A DNA stretch of 64,000 nt from Clostridiales bacterium. Its GTDB lineage: Bacteria; Bacillota; Clostridia; Oscillospirales; Oscillospiraceae. Positions 45,274-53,192 of the stretch are shown piece by piece. The notes below the pieces were generated by a model that saw only the letters and a list, made by a program, of their open reading frames with translations, had not been told where the DNA came from and ran no database searches. The stretch covers positions 1 through 64,000 of the forward strand of contig SFLH01000001.1 of assembly GCA_004554585.1 (NCBI GenBank). Reading direction: 5' to 3'. Made by a program: the position numbers and the translations under genes. Position 1 is the stretch's first letter, and every line of letters starts with the position of its first letter.

Positions 45274-45384
45274 TTAGCGGGAACGGAGGTATTTTATGCA
45301 AGCCAGGATCACCAGAATCAGAGCGGCCAGTTTCAACGCGCCGCTGACCACAGCGTAGATGCTCGCCAGGGAAAGCATCAACAT
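45274..45384 (-). CDS. Small single-pass membrane peptide (36 aa)
   Basis: 36 residues starting MLMLSLASIYAVV, one hydrophobic stretch (about 3-29) and a basic end, IKYLRSR. GAGAGGTGTAGG lies before the ATG and a terminator follows. It has the look of a real small protein: ribosome site, single membrane helix, positive cytoplasmic tail. Function unknown; toxin-like or membrane-adaptor roles are both possible. Confidence 0.6.
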   Translation of the reverse strand: MLMLSLASIYAVVSGALKLAALILVILACIKYLRSR

Positions 45385-45531
45385 GTCCTACACCTCTCTT
45401 TCTGTCGGCGGGAGATGGGGCTCTGCGTTTATTGTATCGGCTGTTTTCCTGCCCTGTCAACCCCCTTCTAAGGCAGGGGCAAAGTCTACCCTCGGCTGGT
45501 TACACCGGCGGCAGGCTGGTTTCCCCTGTCG

Positions 45532-45948
45532 TCAGGCTCCAGTGGGCATGCCGGTGAAGATCATCTTGGCCGCCACCTTGTCGTCTCCATCGTTGAAGGC
45601 GTCCACCTCCATAACCATCAGCCGCCGGCCGTTCTTGATCACCCGGGCCACGGCCACCGCCTTATCGGTGGTGATGGCCCGCAGGAGACTGATCTTGTAC
45701 TCCACCCCAATCACCGACTGCCCCTCGGGCAGCACGCTCAGAGCGGCGTAGCCGGCAGCGGCCTCGCACAACGCCCCGATCACACCCCCGTGGAGGATGC
45801 CCGTCTGCTGCAAAAGGTCCTCCCGCTTGCGGCAGGAAATCACCACCCGGCCGGCCTCGGCCTCCTCCACCGTCAGGCCCAGCAGACGGCCAAAGCTCTG
45901 CTGGGCGATGCCCTGTTCTACCTTGCGCACCATGTCCATGTCGTTCAT
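45532..45948 (-). CDS. PaaI-type hotdog thioesterase
   Basis: 138 residues starting MNDMDMVRKVEQG. The hotdog fold motif LLQQTGILHGGVIGALCEAAAG near 46-67 contains the catalytic HGG followed by an acidic residue, as in PaaI/YdiI-type acyl-CoA thioesterases. VEYKISLLRAI is the central strand. It hydrolyses acyl- or aryl-CoA esters; the substrate cannot be told. An upstream extension of the frame lacks a ribosome site. Confidence 0.9.
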   Translation of the reverse strand: MNDMDMVRKVEQGIAQQSFGRLLGLTVEEAEAGRVVISCRKREDLLQQTGILHGGVIGALCEAAAGYAALSVLPEGQSVIGVEYKISLLRAITTDKAVAVARVIKNGRRLMVMEVDAFNDGDDKVAAKMIFTGMPTGA

Positions 45949-46246
45949 TGTCGGTCCTCTTTTCTCTCTGGTCTCCTCGCCCCAAAGGGCAGCAAAAGGC
46001 TGCCGGCTTTGCCGGCGGCCCTTCGGATGTTTTCTATGGGTACAGTCTACCACAGCCCCCGGAGAAAAATCTACCCAGACTTCCTCTCCCTGTTGTCTCC
46101 ACAACTGTAGACGACGACAATTGGCGTTTTGACTAAAATATGACGTCAACGCCGCCGGATCTCACCTGGAAAAAACGGCACAGCCACTTTCGTTTTGAGG
46201 ATACCATTCCCATCTGAAAAACATGGCAGTCCACTCGATCGAAATA
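45949..46246. other. Intergenic region without a supported gene
   Basis: About 300 bp. I see a GC-rich hairpin GGCTGCCGGC...GCCGGCGGCCC near 45999-46022 and little else; no convincing promoter for the thioesterase gene. Confidence 0.4.
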
Positions 46247-46279
46247 CAAAAAGCGGGACACGGCCTCCGCCGTGTCCCG
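46247..46279 (-). terminator. Terminator after tRNA-Thr
   Basis: 11-bp stem (46254-46264 with 46269-46279), loop CTCC, followed on the minus strand by CTTTTTG. Confidence 0.9.
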
Positions 46280-46283
46280 TTTT

Positions 46284-46359
46284 TGGAGCTACTGGCCGGA
46301 CTTGAACCGGCGACCTGCTGATTACGAATCAGCTGCTCTACCAACTGAGCCACAGTAGC
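46284..46359 (-). tRNA. tRNA-Thr (anticodon CGU)
   Basis: 76 nt including an encoded CCA end. The minus strand folds to acceptor GCTACTG/CAGTAGC, D-arm GCTC/GAGC, anticodon stem GCTGA/TCAGC with loop TTCGTAA, and T-arm GCCGG-TTCAAGT-CCGGC. Anticodon CGT reads ACG. Confidence 0.97.
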
Positions 46360-46393
46360 AAAGGGGGTGCGTTTTTACAAATTCGCAAATGGT

Positions 46394-46422
46394 AGTATAT
46401 CACAGGCCATAGGGAAAGTCAA
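46394..46422 (-). promoter_or_regulatory. Promoter of tRNA-Thr
   Basis: Minus strand TTGACT (46422-46417), 17-bp spacer, TATACT (46399-46394), 35 bp before the tRNA. Confidence 0.85.
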
Positions 46423-46576
46423 GAATTTTTTGCTATACATCCTGTATATGGGGCCGTCGGAGCGGAGTGCCCTGTTTGCAAGGCTTCTCTCCGTCCCGAC
46501 GGTTTTCTGGTTAAAAAACTCTACAAAGAGTTGTTCACACTTTCCACCGACTTTTCCACAATGGGGAAACTTCCCC

Positions 46577-47599
46577 TCACTTGTCCCCATAGGTCAGGGA
46601 GATGTCCCGGTTGGCGTAACCGTTCAAATCCCACCCTGCCCGGGTGCCCGCCAGGTACTCGTAATAGCCCTGGCTGCCGATCATGCTGCCGTTGTCCCCG
46701 CACAGTTTCAGGGGGGGCATGTAAAGGGAAATTCCTTGCCGCTGGCAGGCAGTTTCCAGGTCCCGGCGGATGCGGGAGTTGGCGGCTACGCCCCCCACCA
46801 CCGCCACCTTGCCGTAGCCCGTCTGGGCGGCAGCGGCCATGGTCCGGGGCACCAGCTCGTCGCTGACGGCGGCGGAGAAGGAGGCAGCCAGGTCCGAAAC
46901 CGGCAGTTCCTCCCCTTTCTGCTGGGCGTTGTGGATCAGGTTGAGCATGGCGGTCTTCAGGCCCGAGAAGGACATGTCCAGGGGGGCGTCCTCGATGTGG
47001 ACCCGAGGCAGGACAAAGGCCTGGTCGTTCCCCGTCTGGGCCGCTCGGTCCAGGGGGGCGCCGCCGGGATAGCCCAGCCCCATGACCCGGGCGATCTTGT
47101 CAAAGCACTCCCCCGCCGCGTCGTCCCGGGTAGACCCCAGGATGGCCATGTCCGTGTAGCCCCTTACGTCCACGATGAGGGAGGTCCCCCCAGAGACGCA
47201 CAGGCAGACAAAGGGAGGCTCCAGGTCCGGGTGGGCGATGTAGTTGGCAGCGATGTGCCCCCGCACGTGGTGCACGGGGATGAGGGGCACCCCCAGGGCA
47301 TAGGCCACCGACTTGGCAAAGCTCACCCCCACCAGCACCGCCCCGATGAGGCCGGGGGCATAGGTCACCGCCACCGCGTCGATGTCCTGGCGGGTCAGGC
47401 CGGCGGTCTGCAGGGCCTGGTCGGCCAGCTGGACGATGACCTCGATGTGCTTCCGGGAGGCGATCTCGGGCACCACGCCTCCATAGATCTTGTGCATCTC
47501 CACGGAAGAGGCAATGCAGTCGGCCAGGACGGTGCGGCCGTCCTGGACCAGGGCCACAGCGGTCTCGTCGCAGGAAGATTCCACAGCCAAAATAATCAT
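46577..47599 (-). CDS. tsaD: tRNA threonylcarbamoyladenosine biosynthesis protein TsaD
   Basis: 340 residues starting MIILAVESSCDETA. It transfers threonylcarbamoyl to A37 of ANN-decoding tRNAs, with TsaB and TsaE. VHHVRGH near 107-113 gives the two metal-binding His; CVSGGTSLIVDV, YPGGAPLDRAA and VVGGVAANSRIR are ASKHA-fold landmarks. Its start overlaps the stop of the GNAT gene by 4 bp. Confidence 0.98.
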   Translation of the reverse strand: MIILAVESSCDETAVALVQDGRTVLADCIASSVEMHKIYGGVVPEIASRKHIEVIVQLADQALQTAGLTRQDIDAVAVTYAPGLIGAVLVGVSFAKSVAYALGVPLIPVHHVRGHIAANYIAHPDLEPPFVCLCVSGGTSLIVDVRGYTDMAILGSTRDDAAGECFDKIARVMGLGYPGGAPLDRAAQTGNDQAFVLPRVHIEDAPLDMSFSGLKTAMLNLIHNAQQKGEELPVSDLAASFSAAVSDELVPRTMAAAAQTGYGKVAVVGGVAANSRIRRDLETACQRQGISLYMPPLKLCGDNGSMIGSQGYYEYLAGTRAGWDLNGYANRDISLTYGDK

Positions 47600-48246
47600 A
47601 CGCTCACGCCTTTCTCCTCCCAGCCGGGGAGGTGGATCTTGCCCGCCCAAGAACCGGGCGCCGCCAGAGGGGCCGCCGGGTCCCGGGGGATCTGAATGTA
47701 CCGCGCCAGCACCTCGGGGGGAAACTGGGCGGCGTAAAGGGCCTGATGGGCGGCCAGGGCGGCCGCTTCCGTCCCCTTCCCATTGGGAGAGAGAAGAAAG
47801 GTACGATAGTGGACCCCAAAGAGCAGGCAGTCATAGGACAGGGGTACAAAGCCGCAGCGGGCGTAAAAGGCCAGCCGCCGCCGCTGCAGGGCGTCCTGTT
47901 CCCCTCCCTGGGGGGCCTCGGACTCCACTAGGATGCCGTCTCGATCCTGGAAGGTCTCGCCCAGCAGGCGGAGGATCTGGCTTCCCAGCCCCTGGCTGCG
48001 CCGGAGGGCAGTGACCCCCAGATAGTCCACCAGCACGTAGCCCGACGCGGGGCCCGTCCACAGCAGGGCGTAGCCCACCAGGTCCTCCCCTTCCCAGGCC
48101 CCCACCGGGTGGTAGGCCCCCCGGCGGAGGAGTTCCTCCATGGCCCCGATGGGCTTGAGCTCCTCAGGGGGAAAGGCCTCATGGAGCTCGGTGGCGTGAA
48201 GGGTACGCAGCTGCTCCAGGGTCAGCTGCCGCAGTTCCAGGCTCAT
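47596..48246 (-). CDS. GNAT-family acetyltransferase
   Basis: 216 residues starting MSLELRQLTLEQL. The acetyl-CoA loop is at RRSQGLGSQILRLL near 96-109, preceded by the core strand YVLVDYLGVTA. The C-terminal third (from ~165) is an extra Ala/Pro-rich region not part of the minimal fold. ATGA overlaps on both sides link it tightly to rimI and tsaD. The acceptor substrate is unknown; a role in modifying proteins or tRNA is only suggested by neighbours. Confidence 0.85.
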   Translation of the reverse strand: MSLELRQLTLEQLRTLHATELHEAFPPEELKPIGAMEELLRRGAYHPVGAWEGEDLVGYALLWTGPASGYVLVDYLGVTALRRSQGLGSQILRLLGETFQDRDGILVESEAPQGGEQDALQRRRLAFYARCGFVPLSYDCLLFGVHYRTFLLSPNGKGTEAAALAAHQALYAAQFPPEVLARYIQIPRDPAAPLAAPGSWAGKIHLPGWEEKGVSV

Positions 48247-48701
48247 GCCTCTCCCTCCCGGAAGGTCCGGGTGAGCAGCAGGGCATCCTCCCGGGGGTTG
48301 TCGTAATAGTCCTTGCGCCGCCCGGCCTCCTGGAAGCCGTGGGCCTGGTACAGGGCCACGGCGGCGGTGTTGGATGGCCGGACCTCTAAGGTGAGGAAGG
48401 CCAGGTGGGCCTGGCCAAAGCGGCAGAAGGTGTCCAGCAGCCGGTGGGCGATCCCCTGCCGGCGGCAGGAGGGGCGGACAGCCACGTTGTCGATGTAGCC
48501 CTCGTCCAGCACCACGTGCAGGCCGGCGTAGCCCAGCACCTCCCCCGCGGCACTCTCGGCCACAATGAAGGAGGCAGTGGGGTTGTAGAGCTCCTCGGCC
48601 AGCATTTCCTCGGTCCAGGGCACGGTGAAGCACAGGCGCTCCAGCTCCGCCACCCCGGCCAGGTGGGAGCGGTCCATGGGGACCAGCTTGTATTCTTCCA
48701 T
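48243..48701 (-). CDS. rimI: Ribosomal-protein-alanine N-acetyltransferase RimI
   Basis: 152 residues. YIDNVAVRPSCRRQGIAHRLLD near 70-91 is the RimI acetyl-CoA site, with a late FYQ-like AALYQAHGF. RimI acetylates the N-terminal alanine of S18 and related proteins. rimI beside tsaD is a standard bacterial arrangement. Confidence 0.93.
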   Translation of the reverse strand: MEEYKLVPMDRSHLAGVAELERLCFTVPWTEEMLAEELYNPTASFIVAESAAGEVLGYAGLHVVLDEGYIDNVAVRPSCRRQGIAHRLLDTFCRFGQAHLAFLTLEVRPSNTAAVALYQAHGFQEAGRRKDYYDNPREDALLLTRTFREGEA

Positions 48702-48719
48702 CCCATTCTCCCCTTTCTC

Positions 48720-51365
48720 TCAGCCCTTGGCCTCAGCCCAGCTGCGGCCGGCCCCGGCCTCGGCCACCAGGGGAACCGAGAAGGTCCCGGCGGCCTGCAT
48801 TTCTTCGGCCAGGAGGGCCTTCACCTGCTCCTGCTCGGCCTGGGGGCACTCCACGATGAGTTCGTCGTGGACCTGAAGGATAAGCTGTGCCTGCAGGCCC
48901 TCGGCCTTCAGCCGCCGGGCCACCCGGATCATGGCCAGCTTCATCACGTCCGCGGCGGTGCCCTGGATGGGCATGTTCAGGGCCACCCGCTCCCCGAAGG
49001 AGCGCAGGTTGTAGTTGGAGGACTTGAGCTCCGGCAGCCACCGGCGGCGGCCCATGAGGGTGGCCACATAGCCGTCCTTGTGGGCCTGCTCCTTCACGCG
49101 GTACATATACTGCTTGACCCCGGAGAAGGTCTCCAGGTATTTTTCCATATAGTCCGCTGCCTCCTGGCGGGTGACCCCGATGTCCTGGGCCAGGGAGAAG
49201 CCGGAGATGCCATAGACGATGCCGAAGTTCACCGCCTTGGCCCGGCGGCGCAGCTCCCCGGTGATCTCCTCCGGCGGCAGGCCGAAGACCTGGCTGGCCG
49301 TCTGGGCGTGGATGTCTTGGCCCGACTGGAAGGCGGCGATCATCTTCTCGTCCCCGGCCATGTGGGCCAGCAGACGCAGTTCGATCTGGGAATAGTCCGC
49401 GTCCACCAGCACCCAGCCGGGCCGGGCGATGAACATGGTGCGCATCTGGGCCCCCAGGGGGGTGCGGACGGGGATGTTCTGCAGGTTGGGCTCGGTGGAG
49501 CTCAGCCGCCCGGTGGCGGTGACGGTGTTCTGGAAACAGGTGTGGATGCGCCCGTCGGGGGCGATGACCTTCTCCAAGCCCTCCACATAGGTGGAGTTGA
49601 GCTTGGTCAGCTGCCGGTACTCCAAAATCTGGTCGACGATGGGGTGCTTGTCCCGGAGCTTTTCCAGCACCTCGGCGCTGGTGGAGTAGCCCGTCTTGGT
49701 CTTTTTCACCGGGGGCAGCCCCAGGTGGTCAAAGAGGACCTGGCCCAGCTGCTGGGTGGAGTTGAGGTTGAATTCCTCCCCGGCAAGGTCGAAGACCGCC
49801 TGCTGGCGCTGGGCGATGCCCGCCCGCAGCGTCTGGCCAAACTGCTCCAGGGCCGCCACGTCCACCAGCACCCCCGCCTGTTCCATCTCTGCCAGGACGG
49901 GGCACAGGGGCAGCTCGATCTCCTCATAGACCCGCTTCAAGTCCAGCTCTTCCAGCTGCTGGGACAGCAGGCCCCAGAGGGCCTGCAACAGGGCTGTGTG
50001 GTGGGCCAAGGTGTCCAGGGCGGTCTGGACGGTCTCCTCCTTCTGCCACACCTTGGTACCCAGGTAGTTCTTGGCGGGGGGGAAAGTGCCGGAGAAGTAG
50101 CGGGCAGCCACCTTGTCCAGCTCGTAGCTGCCGTCGGTGGGAGCCAGCAGATAGGCGGCCAGGGCCCCGTCAAAGAGGAAGCCCTCGGCGGCAAAACCCA
50201 GGGTGAGGGCCCGGCTCATCACGTCTTTGATGTTGTAGCCCACTTTGGGGATCTCCGGGGCCAGTAGCCCCCGGAGGAAGTCGTCGTAACCCTCGGTCAT
50301 TTCCCGGCGGAAGAGAAAAACCTCCTCCCCCTGGCACACCCCCAGGGCAGAGAGATCGGGCAGAGCCAGCACCGCCACGGTCTGGCCCTGCCAAGTCTCC
50401 AGCAGGGCCTGCCACCGGCCCCGCTGGGTCACCTGCTCCCCGGCGGTGGGGGCGGGAGCCGGGTTTTCCGTCACGGGGGCAGGGGCGTCCTGATCCAGGC
50501 CCATCTGCTCCAGGAGCTTCTTAAAGCCCAACTGCTGGAACAGTTCCCGCAGCAGTCCGGCGTTGACAGGCCGGCGGAGGTTCTCCTGGGGATCGAAGTC
50601 CAGGGGGGCGTCCCGGTGAATGGTGCACAAGTCGTAGGAGAGGAAGGCGCTCTCCCGTCCCTCGGTGAGTTTCTTCTTTACCCCCGGCTTGGCCTCCAGG
50701 GTGTCCGCCGCCAGGCGGTCGTATATGGTCTGCAGGTCCCCGTTGCCGTGGAGGAGAGTCAGGGCGGTCTTCTCTCCCACCCCGGGCACCCCCGGCACGT
50801 TGTCCGAGGAGTCCCCCATGAGGGCCTTCAGGTCCACCATCCGGGCCGGCTCCATGCCGTAGGTCTCCCGGAAGGTCGCCGGGTCCACCTCCTTGGTGGT
50901 GGTCTTGCCCAGGCGGCTAGTCACCAGTTCCACATACGTCCGGTCAGTGACCAACTGGAGGGAGTCCTTGTCTCCCGTGGCCACCCGGCAGTCCCAGCCG
51001 GCCTGCTCGCACTGGCGGGCGATGGTGCCGATGAGGTCGTCGGCCTCCCAGCCGGCCAGTTCATAGCAGGGGATGTTCATGGCCTCCAGAACCTGCTTGA
51101 GCACCGGCATCTGCACCGCCAGCTCCTCGGGCATCCCCTTGCGCTGGGCCTTGTAGCCGGCGTAGGCCTGGTGGCGGAAGGTGGGCTCCTTGCGGTCGAA
51201 GGTGACGCACACCCCGTCGGGGTCGGTCTCCTGCTCCAGGCGCCGGAGAATGTTCAAAAAGCCGTATATGGCGTGGGTGGGAAAGCCCTCGTCATTGGTC
51301 AGCTCGTGCATGCCGAAAAACGCACGGTTGACAATGGAGTTGCCGTCGATCACCAGCAGTTTCAT
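48720..51365 (-). CDS. polA: DNA polymerase I
   Basis: 881 residues. The N-terminal 5'-3' exonuclease (residues 1-~290) has VIDGNSIVNRAFFG, ATGDKDSLQL and MGDSSDNVPGVPGVG. The middle 3'-5' exonuclease-like domain (~310-470) lacks the acidic DxE motif, so proofreading is probably absent, as in many Firmicutes. The polymerase domain has DYSQIELRLLAHMAGD (motif A), RRAKAVNFGIVYG (motif B) and QVHDELIVE (motif C). It fills gaps in repair and Okazaki processing. First gene of the minus-strand group with rimI and tsaD. Confidence 0.98.
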   Translation of the reverse strand: MKLLVIDGNSIVNRAFFGMHELTNDEGFPTHAIYGFLNILRRLEQETDPDGVCVTFDRKEPTFRHQAYAGYKAQRKGMPEELAVQMPVLKQVLEAMNIPCYELAGWEADDLIGTIARQCEQAGWDCRVATGDKDSLQLVTDRTYVELVTSRLGKTTTKEVDPATFRETYGMEPARMVDLKALMGDSSDNVPGVPGVGEKTALTLLHGNGDLQTIYDRLAADTLEAKPGVKKKLTEGRESAFLSYDLCTIHRDAPLDFDPQENLRRPVNAGLLRELFQQLGFKKLLEQMGLDQDAPAPVTENPAPAPTAGEQVTQRGRWQALLETWQGQTVAVLALPDLSALGVCQGEEVFLFRREMTEGYDDFLRGLLAPEIPKVGYNIKDVMSRALTLGFAAEGFLFDGALAAYLLAPTDGSYELDKVAARYFSGTFPPAKNYLGTKVWQKEETVQTALDTLAHHTALLQALWGLLSQQLEELDLKRVYEEIELPLCPVLAEMEQAGVLVDVAALEQFGQTLRAGIAQRQQAVFDLAGEEFNLNSTQQLGQVLFDHLGLPPVKKTKTGYSTSAEVLEKLRDKHPIVDQILEYRQLTKLNSTYVEGLEKVIAPDGRIHTCFQNTVTATGRLSSTEPNLQNIPVRTPLGAQMRTMFIARPGWVLVDADYSQIELRLLAHMAGDEKMIAAFQSGQDIHAQTASQVFGLPPEEITGELRRRAKAVNFGIVYGISGFSLAQDIGVTRQEAADYMEKYLETFSGVKQYMYRVKEQAHKDGYVATLMGRRRWLPELKSSNYNLRSFGERVALNMPIQGTAADVMKLAMIRVARRLKAEGLQAQLILQVHDELIVECPQAEQEQVKALLAEEMQAAGTFSVPLVAEAGAGRSWAEAKG

Positions 51366-51418
51366 CCCGTCACATCCTTTGCCGCGGGGCTAGGCCCCGC
51401 CTGTTGACATAATAGGTT

Positions 51419-51447
51419 ATTGTAGCAAGTTTTCCGAGAAAATGCAA
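51419..51447 (-). promoter_or_regulatory. Promoter of polA-rimI-GNAT-tsaD
   Basis: Minus strand TTGCAT (51447-51442), 17-bp spacer, TACAAT (51424-51419). Confidence 0.65.
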
Positions 51448-51465
51448 TCTTTGCTCCCTGTGGGC

Positions 51466-51494
51466 TTGCAATTTTCCCCGGGGTCGGCTAGGAT
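51466..51494 (+). promoter_or_regulatory. Promoter of the ArsC/Spx-like gene
   Basis: TTGCAA (51466-51471), 17-bp spacer, TAGGAT (51489-51494). Confidence 0.65.
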
Positions 51495-51531
51495 AAAGAA
51501 ATACAAAACCCAACGACAGGAGGTCGATCCC

Positions 51532-51888
51532 ATGCTCTTTTACTGCTACAACAAATGCTCCACTTGCCGCAAAGCCCAGAAGTGGCTGGACGAGCAGGGC
51601 ATTTCCTATGAAAAGCGGGACATCAAGGAGGACAACCCCACCCTCCACCAGCTGGAGGCCTGGCACAAGGCCAGCGGGCTGCCCCTGAAAAAGTTCTTCA
51701 ACACCAGCGGCCAGCTCTACCGCTCCTTAGGGCTGAGCAAAAAGCTGCCCGAAATGACCGAGGCCGAGCAGTATGCCCTGCTGGCTTCCGACGGTCTGCT
51801 GGTCAAGCGGCCCATTCTGGTACAAGAGGACGGCAGCGTCCTGGTGGGGTTCCAGGAAGAGGCCTGGGCCGCCGCCCTGGGCCGCTGA
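51532..51888 (+). CDS. ArsC/Spx-family thioredoxin-fold protein
   Basis: 118 residues with AGGAGG upstream. YNKCSTCRKAQKWLDEQG near 5-22 holds a CxxC; KRPILVQEDGSVLVGF is the C-terminal signature of ArsC/Spx-like proteins (YffB/MgsR group). It could be an arsenate-reductase-like thiol oxidoreductase or a redox-sensing regulator. No arsenic genes are nearby, and the conserved RPI is kept. It is co-transcribed with the DUF523 gene 10 bp downstream. Confidence 0.88.
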   Translation: MLFYCYNKCSTCRKAQKWLDEQGISYEKRDIKEDNPTLHQLEAWHKASGLPLKKFFNTSGQLYRSLGLSKKLPEMTEAEQYALLASDGLLVKRPILVQEDGSVLVGFQEEAWAAALGR

Positions 51889-51898
51889 GGGAGCCGCC

Positions 51899-52354
51899 AT
51901 GAAACTGCTGGTGAGCGCCTGCCTGCTGGGAGTGGGCTGCCGGTACGACGGAAAGAGCAACCAGATCCCCCGGCTGGCGGAACTGATGAAAAAGCACACT
52001 TGTATCCCCGTGTGCGCGGAGCTCTTCGGGGGGCTGCCCACCCCTCGGGTCCCCGCCGAGCGCCGGGGGAACAAAGTCATCAACCGCGACGGCGAGGATG
52101 TCACCGACGCCTTCGTCCGGGGCACGGCGGAGGTGCTGCGCCTGGCCGACCTCTACGGCTGCAAGGCCGCCCTGCTCAAGGAACGCAGCCCCTCCTGCGG
52201 CAGCGGCCAGATCTACGACGGCACCTTCACCAAGACCTTGGTGGAGGGGGACGGACTGACCGCCCAGCTGCTGAAAAAAAAGGGACTGACCATCTATGGC
52301 GAGTCCCAAATTGGGGAGCTGCTGGACGAGCGCCCCTTCTTCTTCAGCATTTAA
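51899..52354 (+). CDS. DUF523 family protein
   Basis: 151 residues. VSACLLGVGCRYDGKSN at the N-terminus and LLKERSPSCGSGQIYDGTF near 96-114 are the two DUF523 hallmarks, with four conserved Cys (8, 14, 35, 39 region and the SPSCG Cys). The family is widespread and uncharacterised; the cysteines suggest metal or iron-sulfur binding. It is second in a two-gene operon and leads directly into the structured region downstream. Confidence 0.88.
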   Translation: MKLLVSACLLGVGCRYDGKSNQIPRLAELMKKHTCIPVCAELFGGLPTPRVPAERRGNKVINRDGEDVTDAFVRGTAEVLRLADLYGCKAALLKERSPSCGSGQIYDGTFTKTLVEGDGLTAQLLKKKGLTIYGESQIGELLDERPFFFSI

Positions 52355-52385
52355 AACCATCCCCCGCCCTCCGCGGGGATGCCGC

Positions 52386-52663
52386 GCCGCCTGCCACTGG
52401 GCAGGCGGCACGGGGAAAGAACGCATCGCTGCCCTGACCGAGGGGCAGCGCGCCGCCCCTGGGCGTCCCGTCCGCGGGCCGCCGAAAAGAGACGGGCGCG
52501 GCAGAGCACAGCTGCATCGAGGCCGCCGCGCCGGCCCCGGCCGCGGGAGGGCCGCAGGCCGGGACATGGGAGGTTTTGAGAGGGTCAAGCCGCCCGGCGG
52601 GAGAACTTCCCAGGACAATAGGCGGGCCCTGCCCCTCGGTCAAGGCAATGGTACGTCACAGCG
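52386..52663 (+). ncRNA. Candidate structured non-coding RNA of unknown class
   Basis: About 280 bp of very GC-rich, gene-free sequence with strong pairing. A 10-bp hairpin (52386-52395 with 52400-52409) is followed by a long-range stem: 52431-52448 pairs with 52629-52646 in 17 of 18 positions, enclosing about 180 nt that holds further GC-rich stems (for example CCCGTC near 52466 with GACGGG at 52491). An intrinsic terminator with T5 follows on the plus strand, favouring that strand. I found no signatures of RNase P, tmRNA or SRP RNA. A 6S-like long closing stem is possible but unproven. Confidence 0.45.
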
Positions 52664-52699
52664 GTCAGGTCCGCCCTGCGGGGCGGGCCTGACCTTTTT
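52664..52699 (+). terminator. Terminator after the structured region
   Basis: 13-bp stem (52664-52676 with 52681-52693, one G-T pair), loop TGCG, then CTTTTT on the plus strand. Confidence 0.9.
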
Positions 52700-52700
52700 C

Positions 52701-53177
52701 TCAGACTTCCGTGGGGATGGGCTTGCCGTTGAGCACCGCCTCCACCAGGGTGTCCCCCACGTAGGAGAGTTTCAGGGAAAAGAAGGGCACGTCCTGGGCC
52801 AGCAGGTCCAGAAAAATTTTATCTCCCGTCCAGATGGGCAGGTCCTTGACCTTGTCCTTGTCCACCCACTCCAAGTCTCCCTCGTCGCAGACCACGGTGG
52901 GGTCCTCCGCCGTGCGGGCGGTGAACAGGTGCATGTACTCGGTGACCCAGCGGTCGGAGACGAAGGTCACCAGGCCCCGGTAGGTGTAGTCGGTGAGGGT
53001 CAGGCCGGTCTCCTCCCGGACCTCCCGCACCAGGCACTCCTCGGGGCTCTCCTTGTCCTCAAACTTGCCGCCGATGCCGATCCACTTGTCGTGGTTGATG
53101 TCGTTTTCCTTCTTCACCCGGTGGAGCATGAGATACTGCCCCTCCCGCTCGATGTAGCACAGGGTGGTGTTCCACAT
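52701..53177 (-). CDS. NUDIX hydrolase
   Basis: 158 residues. The Nudix box begins at GGKFEDKESPEECLV and ends REVREETG (near 36-58). The overall form, with LMLHRVKKENDINHDKW at the N-terminus, resembles MutT/8-oxo-dGTP diphosphatases of Firmicutes. It probably removes damaged or excess nucleotides. It is followed upstream by an ADP-ribosylglycohydrolase gene 15 bp away. Confidence 0.92.
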   Translation of the reverse strand: MWNTTLCYIEREGQYLMLHRVKKENDINHDKWIGIGGKFEDKESPEECLVREVREETGLTLTDYTYRGLVTFVSDRWVTEYMHLFTARTAEDPTVVCDEGDLEWVDKDKVKDLPIWTGDKIFLDLLAQDVPFFSLKLSYVGDTLVEAVLNGKPIPTEV

Positions 53178-53192
53178 GGCGTCCGCCTCCTC

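Noticed and set aside
48720..51365. Loss of proofreading residues in DNA polymerase I as an anomaly
   Set aside because: Degenerate 3'-5' exonuclease domains are normal in many bacterial, especially Firmicute, PolA proteins.
52386..52663. RNase P RNA, tmRNA or SRP RNA in the structured gap
   Set aside because: I looked for GAGGAAAGTCC, the tRNA-like GGTTCGA...CCA end and GGAAGGAAGCAG on both strands and found none.
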